A stretch of 64,000 bases of DNA from Maricaulis maris MCS10 (GCF_000014745.1 NC_008347.1:2434001-2498000); one strand, 5' to 3'. Numbered from the stretch's first letter, positions 8,421-17,235 are shown. Program-made: numbers and translations. The notes: generated by a model not told the origin, from the sequence alone.

Positions 8421-9794
8421 CTAGTAGGCGCACTCGGTGAAGACCGGCTCGATCGAGCCGTCCCACTCACCCTTGAAGCGGTCGATCAGGTCCTCGGCGC
8501 GGGTGCGTCCGGTGCGGACGATCTCGTCGAGATCATCAAGGAAGAGCGTCTCGCTTTCGCCATGCCCATTCTGCCGGGCGCGGGCGCGCAGGCCGGAGCG
8601 GGCAATGGCGAGGGCTTCGCGGGCGATATCCTGCAGCGTGCCGTCGCGGAAGGGCGTGTGCAGGCCTGTCTTCGCCGCACCGATGCGCAAGGCGTCGCGC
8701 TCGGCTTCGGTCCAGTCCTTGACCAGGTCCCAGGCGGCATCGAGCGCCGTGTTGTCATAGAGCAGTCCGACCCAGAAGGCCGGCAGGGCACACAGCGTGT
8801 TCCACGGTCCTGAGTCGGCGCCGCGCATTTCCAGGAAGGTCTTCAGCCGCACTTCCGGGAAGACGGTGGAGAGATGGTCTTCCCAATCGCTCAGCACCGG
8901 CTTCTCGCCAGGGACGACATCGAGCCTGCCGTCCAGGAAGTCGCGGAAGGACTTGCCGGTGGCGTCCAGATACTCACCCTTGCGCTTGACGAAATACATC
9001 GGCACGTCGAGCGCCCAGTCGCGGTATTGCTCATAACCGAACCCCTCATCGAAGACGAAGGGCAGCATGCCTGTGCGGTTATTGTCGGTGTCGGTCCAGA
9101 CATGGGCCCGGTAGGACAGGAAACCGTGCAGCCCGCCATCCTTGAACGGCGAATTGGCGAACAGGGCCGTCGCCAGCGGCTGCAGGGCCAGAGAGACGCG
9201 GAATTTCTTGGCCATGTCGGCTTCGGTCGAGAAATCGAGATTGGTCTGCACCGTGCACGAACGGAACATCATCTGGTGACCCATCGTGCCGACCTTGGGC
9301 ATATAGGCTTTCATCAGCCCGTAGCGGGCCTTGGGCATCATCGGTGTTTCTTCCAGCGACCATTTCGGCGAAAAGCCGAGGCCGAGGAAGCCGGCGCCGA
9401 TCTCGTCGGCGACTTCGCGCACCTCGCGCAGATGCGAATTCACCTCGGCACAGGTCTGGTGGATGGTTTCCAGCGGCGCACCGGACAGTTCGAACTGCCC
9501 GCCCGGCTCCAGCGTGATCGAGGCGCCGTCGCGCTTCAGCGCGATCAGCTCGCCGCCTTCGCGCACCGGCTGCCATCCGAAGCGCTCGAGGCCCGACAGC
9601 ATTTTCTCGACGCTCGGCCCCTCGGCGCGGAAGGGCAGAGGCGTGTGATCGCCCAGGGCAAAGCCGAATTTTTCGTGCTCGGTCCCGATGCGGAAGGCCG
9701 TGTCCGGCTTCTCACCGGCGGCGAAATAGGCCGTCAGCTGGTCGAGGCTTTCAATGGGAGCACCTTCGCCGCCCGGATTATACGTGCCGCTCAT
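8421..9794 (-). CDS. gshA: Glutamate--cysteine ligase (plant/alphaproteobacterial type)
   Basis: This enzyme carries out the ATP-dependent joining of L-glutamate and L-cysteine, the first and rate-limiting step of glutathione synthesis in the cytoplasm. The 457-residue length and motifs fit the GCS2/EgtA-like group found in Alphaproteobacteria and plants, not the E. coli GshA group: RIGTEHEKFGF near residue 40, TLEPGGQFELSGAP near 95 and MMFRSCTVQTNLDFS near 170 are characteristic substrate- and ATP-binding segments. The start at the ATG at 9794 is preferred over an upstream in-frame start because similarity begins there. It lies in the same direction as rsmE, opposite ubiA, an arrangement widespread in this class. 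Confidence 0.93.
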   Translation of the reverse strand: MSGTYNPGGEGAPIESLDQLTAYFAAGEKPDTAFRIGTEHEKFGFALGDHTPLPFRAEGPSVEKMLSGLERFGWQPVREGGELIALKRDGASITLEPGGQFELSGAPLETIHQTCAEVNSHLREVREVADEIGAGFLGLGFSPKWSLEETPMMPKARYGLMKAYMPKVGTMGHQMMFRSCTVQTNLDFSTEADMAKKFRVSLALQPLATALFANSPFKDGGLHGFLSYRAHVWTDTDNNRTGMLPFVFDEGFGYEQYRDWALDVPMYFVKRKGEYLDATGKSFRDFLDGRLDVVPGEKPVLSDWEDHLSTVFPEVRLKTFLEMRGADSGPWNTLCALPAFWVGLLYDNTALDAAWDLVKDWTEAERDALRIGAAKTGLHTPFRDGTLQDIAREALAIARSGLRARARQNGHGESETLFLDDLDEIVRTGRTRAEDLIDRFKGEWDGSIEPVFTECAY

Positions 9795-9902
9795 GCCAAG
9801 CGCCCCCGCCGTTTCAAAATGTCCGCAACAGATATGGGGGCACTGCCCCGGTAACAAGGGTTTGGCTCTGAGAATCACGGCCTTGTGACGCGCAAATCCC
9901 CG

Positions 9903-10667
9903 CTAGCGCCAGTCACCACAGGTCGACTGCCAGATTGTCAGCGCTGCAATTGCCGCCGTCTCTGCACGCAGGATCCGCGGCCCCAGCGTCACAGGGACGA
10001 CGTGCTGGAGGCTGCGCAGACGGTCGCGTTCGGCCGGGGAAAATCCACCTTCGGGACCGATCAGGATCGCCGCCGGCCTGTCGCCAGCGCCAGCGAGCGC
10101 CGCCGCCATGGGTTGACCACGCCCGCGCGCACCGCCCCAGGCCGCATCGGCCTCATCGCCGCTCTCGTCACAGAAAATCAGCAGCCGGTCGTCCGGCCAG
10201 TTGTCCAGTACAGCAGCAAGTTTCTCGCTGGTACGCAGTTCCGGCAGGTCGAGACGCTCGGTCTGCTCGGCTGCCTCCTTGGTGATCGCCTGCAGGCGCT
10301 CGAACTTGATGCGGTCGGACTGGGTGCGCTCGGTAACCACGGGCGCGATCACGGCAGCGCCCAGCTCGGTCGCCTTCTCGACGATGAGCTCGGTCTTGCT
10401 GCGCCGGACCGGAGCGAACATCAGCCAGAGATCAGGCACGCCCTGTTGCGGCCGGGTCTGGTCGGCCACCGTCAGTCCCGCACCCTTGCGCGAGGCGTGG
10501 GCGATTACAGCCGACCATTCGCCATCCCGGCCATTGAAGACCCGCACGACATCGCCCTCGCCGCGTCGCATGACATTGATCAGGTAGTGCGCATCCTCGC
10601 GTGCCAGCGGAATGGCGGCGCTCGCAGACAGCGGAGCATCGATGAAAAGGCGGGGATCGGTCGACAT
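9903..10667 (-). CDS. rsmE: 16S rRNA (uracil-1498-N3)-methyltransferase
   Basis: A 254-residue SPOUT-class methyltransferase that uses S-adenosylmethionine to methylate U1498 of 16S rRNA in the assembled 30S subunit. An N-terminal PUA-like segment is followed by the knotted catalytic domain with the diagnostic LIGPEGGFSPAE and LGPRILRAETA motifs near the C-terminus, the site of AdoMet binding. VEKATELGA at about 100 is also conserved. The start at the ATG at 10667 matches the family N-terminus (PRLFID...); 16 upstream residues in frame are probably not translated. It is 108 bp upstream of gshA on the same strand. Confidence 0.94.
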   Translation of the reverse strand: MSTDPRLFIDAPLSASAAIPLAREDAHYLINVMRRGEGDVVRVFNGRDGEWSAVIAHASRKGAGLTVADQTRPQQGVPDLWLMFAPVRRSKTELIVEKATELGAAVIAPVVTERTQSDRIKFERLQAITKEAAEQTERLDLPELRTSEKLAAVLDNWPDDRLLIFCDESGDEADAAWGGARGRGQPMAAALAGAGDRPAAILIGPEGGFSPAERDRLRSLQHVVPVTLGPRILRAETAAIAALTIWQSTCGDWR

Positions 10668-10765
10668 GACACCGCTTTGACCGCGCGCACCCGGGACGTC
10701 AAGTCCCGCTGCCAATCCCGCATTCCTGCCTTGAATTGGCCGTCAGCCTTTGCCAAACACCCTTG

Positions 10766-11692
10766 ATGCAACTGAATTTCGACCGGCGAGTCGCCGACAG
10801 CCTGCCAACATCCTGGGTCGACCGAGCGCCGCTGGCACTGCGCCCCTATCTGCGCCTGGCCCGCTATGACCGGCCCATCGGCTTCTGGCTGCTGGCCCTG
10901 CCCTGCTGGATGGGATTGATGCTGGCCCGTATCGGCGACGGGATTGCGCCCTACGACATCTGGCTGGCTTTCCTGTTCGCCATCGGCGCCATTGCCATGC
11001 GTGGCGCCGGTTGCACCTATAATGATATCATCGACCGCGAACTGGACGCCCGCGTCGCCCGCACCGCCGAGCGGCCGCTGGCGGCGGGAACGGTGAGCCT
11101 GAAACAGGCCTGGGCTTTCCTCTCCGGGCAGGCGCTGGTCGGCCTGATCGTTTTGGTGCAATTGCCGCTGATTGCCATACTGGTCGGTCTCACCGCCCTG
11201 CTGCTGGTCGCCGCCTACCCCTTCATGAAGCGCATCACCTGGTGGCCGCAGGCCTGGCTGGGCCTGACCTTCAACTGGGGCATCCCCGTCGCCTACACCG
11301 CCGCCACCGGCCGCATCGATGCGGCGATGATCGTGCTCTATGTGGCAGCGGTATTCTGGACGCTGGGTTATGACACCATCTACGCCCATCAGGACGCTGA
11401 GGACGATGCGCTGGTCGGCGTGAAGTCCACCGCCCGCCTGTTCGGCGAGAATTCGCAATTCTGGGTGGCTGGCTTTTACGGCGCCAATGCCATCCTCGTC
11501 GCGCTGGTGATCTGGCTGAGCCGGGCCGAGCCGTGGATTGTCATCCCCTTCACGCTCTACACCGCGCATCTGTTCAACCAGGTCCGGCGCCTCGACATCA
11601 GCGACGGGCCGCGCTGCCTCGACCTGTTCAAGGCCAACCGCACCACTGGCCTGCTGCTGGTAGCGACCCTGCTCACCGGCGCGGTGTTTTGA
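10766..11692 (+). CDS. ubiA: 4-hydroxybenzoate polyprenyltransferase
   Basis: An integral membrane prenyltransferase that attaches the polyprenyl tail to 4-hydroxybenzoate in ubiquinone synthesis. The 308-residue protein has eight or nine hydrophobic helices and both aspartate-rich Mg2+-diphosphate motifs: NDIIDRELDARVARTAERPL at about residue 86 and DAEDDALVGVKSTA at about 210. RYDRPIGFWLLALPC near residue 35 is the classic bacterial UbiA N-terminal signature. The ATG at 10766 is chosen over an upstream TTG, as the latter adds residues without similarity. Other ubiquinone genes in the window, a UbiD-like decarboxylase and ubiG, are not adjacent to it. Confidence 0.95.
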   Translation: MQLNFDRRVADSLPTSWVDRAPLALRPYLRLARYDRPIGFWLLALPCWMGLMLARIGDGIAPYDIWLAFLFAIGAIAMRGAGCTYNDIIDRELDARVARTAERPLAAGTVSLKQAWAFLSGQALVGLIVLVQLPLIAILVGLTALLLVAAYPFMKRITWWPQAWLGLTFNWGIPVAYTAATGRIDAAMIVLYVAAVFWTLGYDTIYAHQDAEDDALVGVKSTARLFGENSQFWVAGFYGANAILVALVIWLSRAEPWIVIPFTLYTAHLFNQVRRLDISDGPRCLDLFKANRTTGLLLVATLLTGAVF

Positions 11693-11714
11693 CTGCGGTA
11701 TTTTGACTGCGGCA
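11687..11714. repeat. 14-bp direct tandem repeat across the ubiA stop
   Basis: TTTTGACTGCGGTA is followed directly by TTTTGACTGCGGCA (13 of 14 identical). The first unit contains the TGA stop of ubiA. It looks like a recent slipped-strand duplication that left the coding sequence intact. Confidence 0.75.
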
Positions 11715-11732
11715 AATGGCCGGCCATTTGCC
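11711..11732. repeat. Perfect 22-bp palindrome downstream of ubiA
   Basis: GGCAAATGGCC followed by its exact reverse complement, with no loop, lies 18 bp after ubiA and 94 bp before the first M16 peptidase. There is no T-run after it, so a classical terminator is doubtful; as RNA it would form a hairpin, and as DNA it could bind a dimeric regulator. A second, weaker stem CCCGTC/GACGGG lies about 20 bp further on. Confidence 0.6.
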
Positions 11733-11825
11733 CTGGAGATTTGACCCGTCGCCCGGTGACGGGCTTGATGGGACGAGTCCGGTCGCCGATTTGCAGCCGG
11801 TGACCAGCCAGACAGGGTGAGTGTC

Positions 11826-13256
11826 ATGCGTATCATCGTCCGGGCCATTGCCGCGCTCGTCCTGCCGCTTTGTGCATTCTTTGCGGCAGCGGCATCAGGC
11901 CAGACAGCGGCCGCCCGCAACGGGGTGAACATCCCGCTACGCTATGAAACCCTCGACAATGGCTTGCGGGTGGTCCTCGCCGAAGACCATACCGTGCCGA
12001 CCGCGACCGTCGCGGTCTATTATGGCGTCGGCTATCGCAATGAACCACGTGGGCGGACCGGCTTTGCCCATCTGTTCGAGCATATCTTTTTTGCCGGCTC
12101 ACAGAACCTGCCCGAACCGGTCTTTTACTACTACATCGCCGACCTCGGCGGCATCGCCAACGGCTCGACCCGGCTCGATTTCACCAATTATTTCGGTGTG
12201 GTGCCAGCCAACGCCCTCAACGCTTTCCTGTGGGCTGAGGCCGACCGGATGGCCGCCCCGACCATCGATGAGGCCGTCTTCCAGCGCGAGCGTGACGTCG
12301 TGCGCAACGAGATTTTCGTCAATGTGCAGAACCGCGCCTATGGCGACTGGACCTGGGTCGACCTGCCGATGGCGGCCAATGAAAACTGGCACAATGCGCA
12401 CAATTTCTACGGTGATCTCAGCGATCTCGACGCCGCCACGGTCGAGGAGGCATGGACTTTTTTCGAGCAATACTACACGCCGCGCAACGCGGTCCTGGTG
12501 ATCGCGGGGAGTTTTGACACCGACGCCACCCTGGCCACTGTCGAGCAGTATTTCGGCGATATTCCCGCCGGTCCGGACCTGCCCGAGATCGACGTGTCCG
12601 AGCCACCCCAGACGATCGAAAAACGCGCCCGGCTGACCGACCCGCTGGCCACCCAACCGGGCCTCGCCATCGCCTATCACATGCCGGAACGCGGCACGCC
12701 GGAATACTTCGCCATGATCCTGATCGACCAGATCCTGACCCGCGGCGGCGATGCCCGGTTGCAACAACATCTCGTCGATGATCTGGGTTATGGCAGCGGC
12801 GTGGGTGGCGGCATCAACCTTCTGGGCAATGCCTTCAACTATGACGGGCCGATGCTGTGGACGGCCAGCCTGATCCATGATGGCGAGATCGCGCCCGACA
12901 CGGTGCTGACCGAGTTCGACCGGGTGATCGACGAATTGCGCGAGACCCGCGTCAGCGACGCTGTACTCGCCAGCGCGCGCAACAAATTCCTGGCAGAATT
13001 CTATCTGCAATTCGACTATGGCACCCGTTTCGGCGTGGCCGACCTGCTGGCCAGTTTCGCCCTGTTTGACGATGATCCCGGCCGTATCAACCGGATCGAG
13101 GACGGCTTCGAACAGGTGACCCCGCAGATGATACAGCGCGTGGCGCGTGACTGGCTGCGCCGGGACAACCGGACCATCCTTGAACTGGTGCCCGGCGACG
13201 GACGTCCGCCCGCCGCGCCGCTTGCCCCACCGGTCAAGGCGGAGGATCTGCCATGA
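11826..13256 (+). CDS. M16 family zinc metallopeptidase, catalytic subunit
   Basis: A 476-residue secreted protein with a signal peptide (about residues 1-28). The inverted zinc motif HLFEH (HxxEH) lies at about residue 82, with the downstream third ligand in ERDVVRNE at about 160, so the active site is intact. M16B peptidases act on oligopeptides as a clam-shell made of an active and an inactive half. The inactive half is the next gene, which overlaps it by 4 bp (ATGA), implying translational coupling. The ATG at 11826 is chosen with AGGGTG just upstream; a GTG three codons earlier is possible. It probably acts in the periplasm. Confidence 0.92.
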   Translation: MRIIVRAIAALVLPLCAFFAAAASGQTAAARNGVNIPLRYETLDNGLRVVLAEDHTVPTATVAVYYGVGYRNEPRGRTGFAHLFEHIFFAGSQNLPEPVFYYYIADLGGIANGSTRLDFTNYFGVVPANALNAFLWAEADRMAAPTIDEAVFQRERDVVRNEIFVNVQNRAYGDWTWVDLPMAANENWHNAHNFYGDLSDLDAATVEEAWTFFEQYYTPRNAVLVIAGSFDTDATLATVEQYFGDIPAGPDLPEIDVSEPPQTIEKRARLTDPLATQPGLAIAYHMPERGTPEYFAMILIDQILTRGGDARLQQHLVDDLGYGSGVGGGINLLGNAFNYDGPMLWTASLIHDGEIAPDTVLTEFDRVIDELRETRVSDAVLASARNKFLAEFYLQFDYGTRFGVADLLASFALFDDDPGRINRIEDGFEQVTPQMIQRVARDWLRRDNRTILELVPGDGRPPAAPLAPPVKAEDLP

Positions 13257-14674
13257 ATCCGCTTCGCCCCCTTCGCTGTTTCAGCCTCGCCCTTGTCATG
13301 GCGCTGGCAGGCCTGGTCTCGCTGGCCACCGCCGGGCTGGCCGACGGGCCGGGCCGGGGACTGCTGCCGCCGGCACCGGGCGAGCCCCTGCCCTTCGAAC
13401 TGCCGGCCTCGCAATCGCTGATGCTGGAAAACGGCCTGACCGTGACCTTCATTCCCTGGGGGCTGACCCCGACCATGGATATCGTCGTCTCGGTGAGATC
13501 GGGCAATATTGATGATGGCGAGCAGACCTGGATTGCCGACCTGACCACGGCGATGATCGAGGAAGGTTTTGCCGGACTGGACCGGGCCGAGATCGGCCGA
13601 CGCTTCGCAACCATGGGAGGCGCGCTGAACACCACGGTGACCCAGACCCACACCCTGGTCGGTGCGCATGTGCTGTCTGATCATGGCGAAGACGCGCTGG
13701 CCCTGATCGCCGACGCGGTGCGCCGCCCCGATTTCCCGCCAGACGCGCTTGCCCGGATCAGTGCCGGCATGTCGCGCGATATCGAGCTGCGCCGGCAGGA
13801 GCCCGACTATATGGCCTTCACGACCGCCGTTCAGTCGCTCTTCCCGCCTGGCCATCCCTTCCATTTCGGTCTTCCACGTCCGGGCCAGGTCGATAGCTAT
13901 GCAATTGCTGATATCCGCGATTTCCACGCCACCAAATTCGGGGCCGGCCGGACCCATCTCTATATTGCCGGACGGTTCGACACCGCCCGCATGGAAGCGG
14001 CGGTGCGGGACGCCTTTGGTGACTGGCCGCGCGGCGAGCCTGACAGCGCGCCGCTGGCGATACCGGCCCGTGGCCCCGTCGTGCATCTGGTTGACCGGCC
14101 CGGCTCGTTGCAGACAACGGTCCACCTGGTCTTCCCGGTCGGCAGCATCACCTCGAAGGATGCGACGCCCCTGTCGGTAATGGACGCCTCCCTGGGCGGC
14201 GCCATCTCCGCACGCATGCGCGAAGCCGGCTGGTCCTATTCACCCAGCAGTTTCATCCAGTGGACCCGCGGCGGCGGGATGTGGACCTATACCGACGATA
14301 TCGATACGCCGCATACAGTTGAGGCGCTGACGTCAGTCTTCGCGACCATTGCTTCGGCGCGCGATCAAGTGTGGAACATGGACGGGACCCGGCGCTGGCT
14401 GGCCAGCCTGTTCGTGATGTCGACCGGCTCGACCTATGGCCTGCTCGAAAACCTGGCCCAACGCGACGCTTTCGGCCTCGATCACGACTATCTCGACCGC
14501 CGCGTCCCGGCCCTGATGTCGGTCACCGATCGCGAGGTCAACGCCGTCGCCGGGGCCTATCTGCGCGAGGACAGGTTCACCTTGGTCGTGGTTGGCGACC
14601 TGACCCGGTTCGAGGACGGGTTGCGGGCCATGCCAGCGCTCGGGCAGGCGGAATTCGTACGGTCTTCGGAGTAG
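13253..14674 (+). CDS. M16 family peptidase-like, non-catalytic subunit
   Basis: A 473-residue protein with a signal peptide (about residues 1-31) and the two-domain M16 fold. At the position of the zinc motif it reads ADLTTAMIEEG, without histidines, so it cannot bind zinc in the usual way. It is the structural partner of the preceding active subunit, which together would form a heterodimeric M16B protease as known for other bacterial pairs. Conserved scaffold elements remain, such as RTHLYIAGRFDTARMEAAV at about 235 and a glycine-rich segment LGGAISARMREAGWSYS at about 315 near the C-terminal domain. The start codon overlaps the upstream stop (ATGA). Confidence 0.9.
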   Translation: MNPLRPLRCFSLALVMALAGLVSLATAGLADGPGRGLLPPAPGEPLPFELPASQSLMLENGLTVTFIPWGLTPTMDIVVSVRSGNIDDGEQTWIADLTTAMIEEGFAGLDRAEIGRRFATMGGALNTTVTQTHTLVGAHVLSDHGEDALALIADAVRRPDFPPDALARISAGMSRDIELRRQEPDYMAFTTAVQSLFPPGHPFHFGLPRPGQVDSYAIADIRDFHATKFGAGRTHLYIAGRFDTARMEAAVRDAFGDWPRGEPDSAPLAIPARGPVVHLVDRPGSLQTTVHLVFPVGSITSKDATPLSVMDASLGGAISARMREAGWSYSPSSFIQWTRGGGMWTYTDDIDTPHTVEALTSVFATIASARDQVWNMDGTRRWLASLFVMSTGSTYGLLENLAQRDAFGLDHDYLDRRVPALMSVTDREVNAVAGAYLREDRFTLVVVGDLTRFEDGLRAMPALGQAEFVRSSE

Positions 14675-14771
14675 GTCGGGCAAGGTCTGCCGCCCGTCGC
14701 CAAACCGGTTGTCATCCCAGTCGGAGGTCCGGCGGACGAGTTGCCCGAAGGACGAGCCGCCCCGTCCCCCT

Positions 14772-15140
14772 CTACCCGATATTCTGCGCAAACATGATCC
14801 GGTGGCCGTCCGGCGTCTGCACGCCAAATTCGCGCATGCCCCAGGGCTGATCGGTGAGACGGTGGATGATATTGACACCAGGCCCCTTGATCTCGTCGTG
14901 GAAGGCCCTGACGTCGTCAAACTCAACATAGGCGAAGAATTGGTGATCGCCGAGCTCCGCCGGCGGGATGGCATCGGCGCAATGACCGATGCGCAGATAG
15001 CAATTATCGCGGCGCAGGAAGGCCCAGCCATCCGCCCGCAGCCAGTGCTCGAAGCCCAGCTTCTCCACCCACCAGCGGGCCGTTGAGTCCAGGTCATTGA
15101 CGGCCAGCACATAGGTGGACCGTGTCACGCGTGTGGTCAT
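14772..15140 (-). CDS. VOC/glyoxalase-bleomycin resistance superfamily protein
   Basis: A 122-residue small protein of the vicinal-oxygen-chelate fold. It shows the paired beta-alpha-beta-beta-beta pattern: YVLAVNDLDSTARWWVEKLGF at the start, VEFDDVRAFHDEIKGPG in the middle, and FGVQTPDGHRIMFAQ at the end, where the glutamate normally found in metal-binding members is replaced by MFAQ. It may be a bleomycin-resistance-like binding protein or a dioxygenase/lyase; the substrate cannot be told. The ATG at 15140 with GGAGC upstream is favoured over longer in-frame starts, which would overlap the divergent neighbour. It is divergent from the methyltransferase gene, 61 bp away. Confidence 0.8.
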   Translation of the reverse strand: MTTRVTRSTYVLAVNDLDSTARWWVEKLGFEHWLRADGWAFLRRDNCYLRIGHCADAIPPAELGDHQFFAYVEFDDVRAFHDEIKGPGVNIIHRLTDQPWGMREFGVQTPDGHRIMFAQNIG

Positions 15141-15201
15141 GGCTTGCTCCTTCGCCACCGGACGCATAACCCGGGGTCGCCCCATACTGACAGGAAGCGC
15201 C

Positions 15202-15861
15202 ATGACCGGCACCCCCCGGCTCGATGACCCCCACGCCTTCATCCGCGCGCATACGGCGTTGATGGCGCCGCCAATGGTGCCCGAGGTCGAACTGCACCTG
15301 GCGGTCGAGACAGTCGCGATCTGGGAGCAGACCGAGGAAGCGCTCGGCGAAATGGGACTGCCACCGCCATTCTGGGCCTTCGCCTGGGCAGGCGGACAAG
15401 CGCTGGCGCGCTATTGCCTCGACAATCCGGCCATTGTTTCCGGCCTGCGCGTGCTCGACTTTGCCGCCGGCGGCGCGGTCTCCGGCATTGCCGCGATGAA
15501 GGCCGGCGCCGCCACGGTCGAAGCCTGCGAACTGGACGCTTTCGCCATCGCCGCCATCGAGACAAACGCGCAGGCCAATGGCGTCGCGCTGACCACACGG
15601 CTCGGCGATCTGGTCGGCACGGATGACGGGTGGGATGTGGTGCTGGCCGGTGATGTCTTCTACGAGGCTGAACCGGCACGCCTGATCGGCGGCTGGCTGG
15701 AGACCCTCAATGCCCGTGGCGCGACCGTGTTGATCGGCGACCCGGGACGCTCCTTCCTGCCCCAGGACCGGCTGGAAAGGCTGGCCGAATACACGGTTCC
15801 CGTCACCCGCGACCTTGAGGACCGCGAGGTAAGACAGGCCAAGGTGTGGAAATATCGCTGA
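15202..15861 (+). CDS. Class I SAM methyltransferase, NNT1/EFM7-like (protein lysine type)
   Basis: A 219-residue Rossmann-fold methyltransferase. FWAFAWAGGQALARY at about 55 and the motif I segment VLDFAAGGAVSGIAAMKAGA at about 82, followed by the acidic ELD, are the marks of the group that includes ETF-beta lysine methyltransferase and ribosomal L11/NNT1-type enzymes. DVVLAGDVFYE at about 148 is motif II. The likely substrate is a protein lysine or a small amine; the alphaproteobacterial relatives of mitochondrial ETFBKMT make ETF-beta a candidate, but nothing here proves it. The ATG at 15202 has AGGAAG upstream. Confidence 0.78.
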   Translation: MTGTPRLDDPHAFIRAHTALMAPPMVPEVELHLAVETVAIWEQTEEALGEMGLPPPFWAFAWAGGQALARYCLDNPAIVSGLRVLDFAAGGAVSGIAAMKAGAATVEACELDAFAIAAIETNAQANGVALTTRLGDLVGTDDGWDVVLAGDVFYEAEPARLIGGWLETLNARGATVLIGDPGRSFLPQDRLERLAEYTVPVTRDLEDREVRQAKVWKYR

Positions 15862-15900
15862 CGCTCCCCTCGCCCGCAGAATCAACCCAGTCTGCCGAGC

Positions 15901-16332
15901 ATGGCCCGCGCTCGCGCCGTTGACCGGCGATTATTCCTGCTGCTCGAAATTGCCGCCCGCAAGCTCAACCGGGACGCCGACGCACGCCTGAAATCCGTCG
16001 CTGGCGTGACCTCTGCCCAGGCTGCCGTCCTGTTCCTGCTGGCCCGCCGCGGCGAGCGCCGCATGGGTGATATCGGCGAGATGCTCTCCCTGCACCCGCC
16101 GGCCGTGACCGGCCTGGTCAATCGCATGGAAGCGCTGGGCCTTGTCACCAAGAAGACCTCGCCCAGCGACAAGCGCTCGGCGATCGTGTCGCTGACCGAA
16201 AAGGGGCGGGCCCTGGGCGATACCGCCGACCACATCCTGCGTGACCTCAATACCGAGCTGGAGAACCGGCTGGGCGAAGAGGATGCCGACATGTTGCACC
16301 GCGTCCTGACCCGGATCGCGGTGGATTTCTGA
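15901..16332 (+). CDS. MarR-family transcriptional regulator
   Basis: A 143-residue winged-helix regulator. The helix-turn-helix lies at about residues 35-75 (TSAQAAVLFLLARRGERRMGDIGEML then HPPAVTGLVNRMEALGLV), and the wing contains SPSDKRSAIVSLTEKG, the conserved D-R loop of MarR proteins. MarR dimers repress nearby genes and release DNA on binding small aromatic or lipid-like ligands. It is followed 126 bp later by an enoyl-CoA hydratase gene, with a perfect TGACGT-TT-ACGTCA palindrome in the gap; whether this protein binds it is unknown. It starts at the ATG at 15901 shortly after the methyltransferase gene. Confidence 0.9.
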   Translation: MARARAVDRRLFLLLEIAARKLNRDADARLKSVAGVTSAQAAVLFLLARRGERRMGDIGEMLSLHPPAVTGLVNRMEALGLVTKKTSPSDKRSAIVSLTEKGRALGDTADHILRDLNTELENRLGEEDADMLHRVLTRIAVDF

Positions 16333-16353
16333 TGGCCGGCCAAGTGGCCCGGG

Positions 16354-16367
16354 TGACGTTTACGTCA
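16354..16367. promoter_or_regulatory. Palindrome TGACGT-TT-ACGTCA, candidate operator
   Basis: A perfect 6+2+6 inverted repeat lies 92 bp upstream of the enoyl-CoA hydratase start. It has the ACGTTTACGT core style reported for LiuR/AcdR-type regulators of acyl-CoA catabolism, which fits the downstream gene; the adjacent MarR protein is the other candidate binder. Confidence 0.5.
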
Positions 16368-16458
16368 ACTGATTAACGGTGTTCAAGCGCCCCGCTTTTG
16401 CTCTAGGCTCCCGCCATATCCACAAGCCCGAATGGGCAAACCCATTAGGGAGGCTCGC

Positions 16459-17235
16459 ATGAGCGAACAGGTTTTGGTCGAAACCGCAGACCGTATCCGC
16501 ACGATACGCTTCAACCGTCCAACAAAGAAAAACGCCCTTACCCAGGACATGTATGACGCCGCCGCCGAGGCTCTGGAAAGCGCCGACACCGATCCGTCGG
16601 TCCGCGTCAGCATCATCACCGGTACCGATGGCGTCTTCACCGCCGGCAATGACATAGTCGACTTCACCCAGCGCCCGCCGGATTTCAACGAGCACGACGT
16701 CCCGCCGGTGCGCCGCTTCATGCTGGCGCTGCTGAATGCACAGAAGCCGGTCGTCGCCGCCGTTGATGGCCTCGCCATCGGGATCGGTGTGACGTTGCTG
16801 CTGCATTGCGACCTGGTCGTCGCCTCGGACCGGGCCGTGTTCAAGACGCCTTTCGTCGACCTGGCCCTGGCACCGGAATTTGCCTCCTCCCAGCTGATGC
16901 CGCGTATTTTCGGCCATGCAGTCGCCGCCGAACTCCTGCTGCTGGGCGAGACCTGGGACGCGACACGGGCCCGCGAGACGGGCCTGGTCAATCGCGTCAC
17001 CGAGCCGGGCAAGCTGGACGAGACCGCCCGCTTCATCGCCGCCATCCTTGCCGCCAAAGCGCCAACCTCGCTGAAAGCGTCCAAGGCCCTGATGCGCCAG
17101 CCGGTCGAAAGCATCGAGGACCGCATGGACCGCGAGAACGCGATCTTCGCCTCGCAACTGCAATCGCCGGAATTTGCCGAAGCAGCGGCCGCCTTCCTCG
17201 AACGCCGGGCACCGGATTTCGACAAGCTGGGCTGA
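16459..17235 (+). CDS. Enoyl-CoA hydratase/isomerase family protein
   Basis: A 258-residue crotonase-superfamily enzyme, the usual length. It carries the FNRPTKKNAL N-terminal substrate loop, the oxyanion-hole segment GVFTAGNDIVDF at about 58-69 and the second oxyanion/active-site region AVDGLAIGIGVTLLLHCDLVVAS at about 100-122, then LAPEFASS with the conserved glutamate at about 140. It hydrates or isomerises acyl-CoA double bonds in fatty-acid or branched-chain degradation. There is no other beta-oxidation gene next to it, so the exact substrate is open. The ATG at 16459 follows AGGGAGG. A palindromic candidate operator lies upstream. Confidence 0.88.
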   Translation: MSEQVLVETADRIRTIRFNRPTKKNALTQDMYDAAAEALESADTDPSVRVSIITGTDGVFTAGNDIVDFTQRPPDFNEHDVPPVRRFMLALLNAQKPVVAAVDGLAIGIGVTLLLHCDLVVASDRAVFKTPFVDLALAPEFASSQLMPRIFGHAVAAELLLLGETWDATRARETGLVNRVTEPGKLDETARFIAAILAAKAPTSLKASKALMRQPVESIEDRMDRENAIFASQLQSPEFAEAAAAFLERRAPDFDKLG

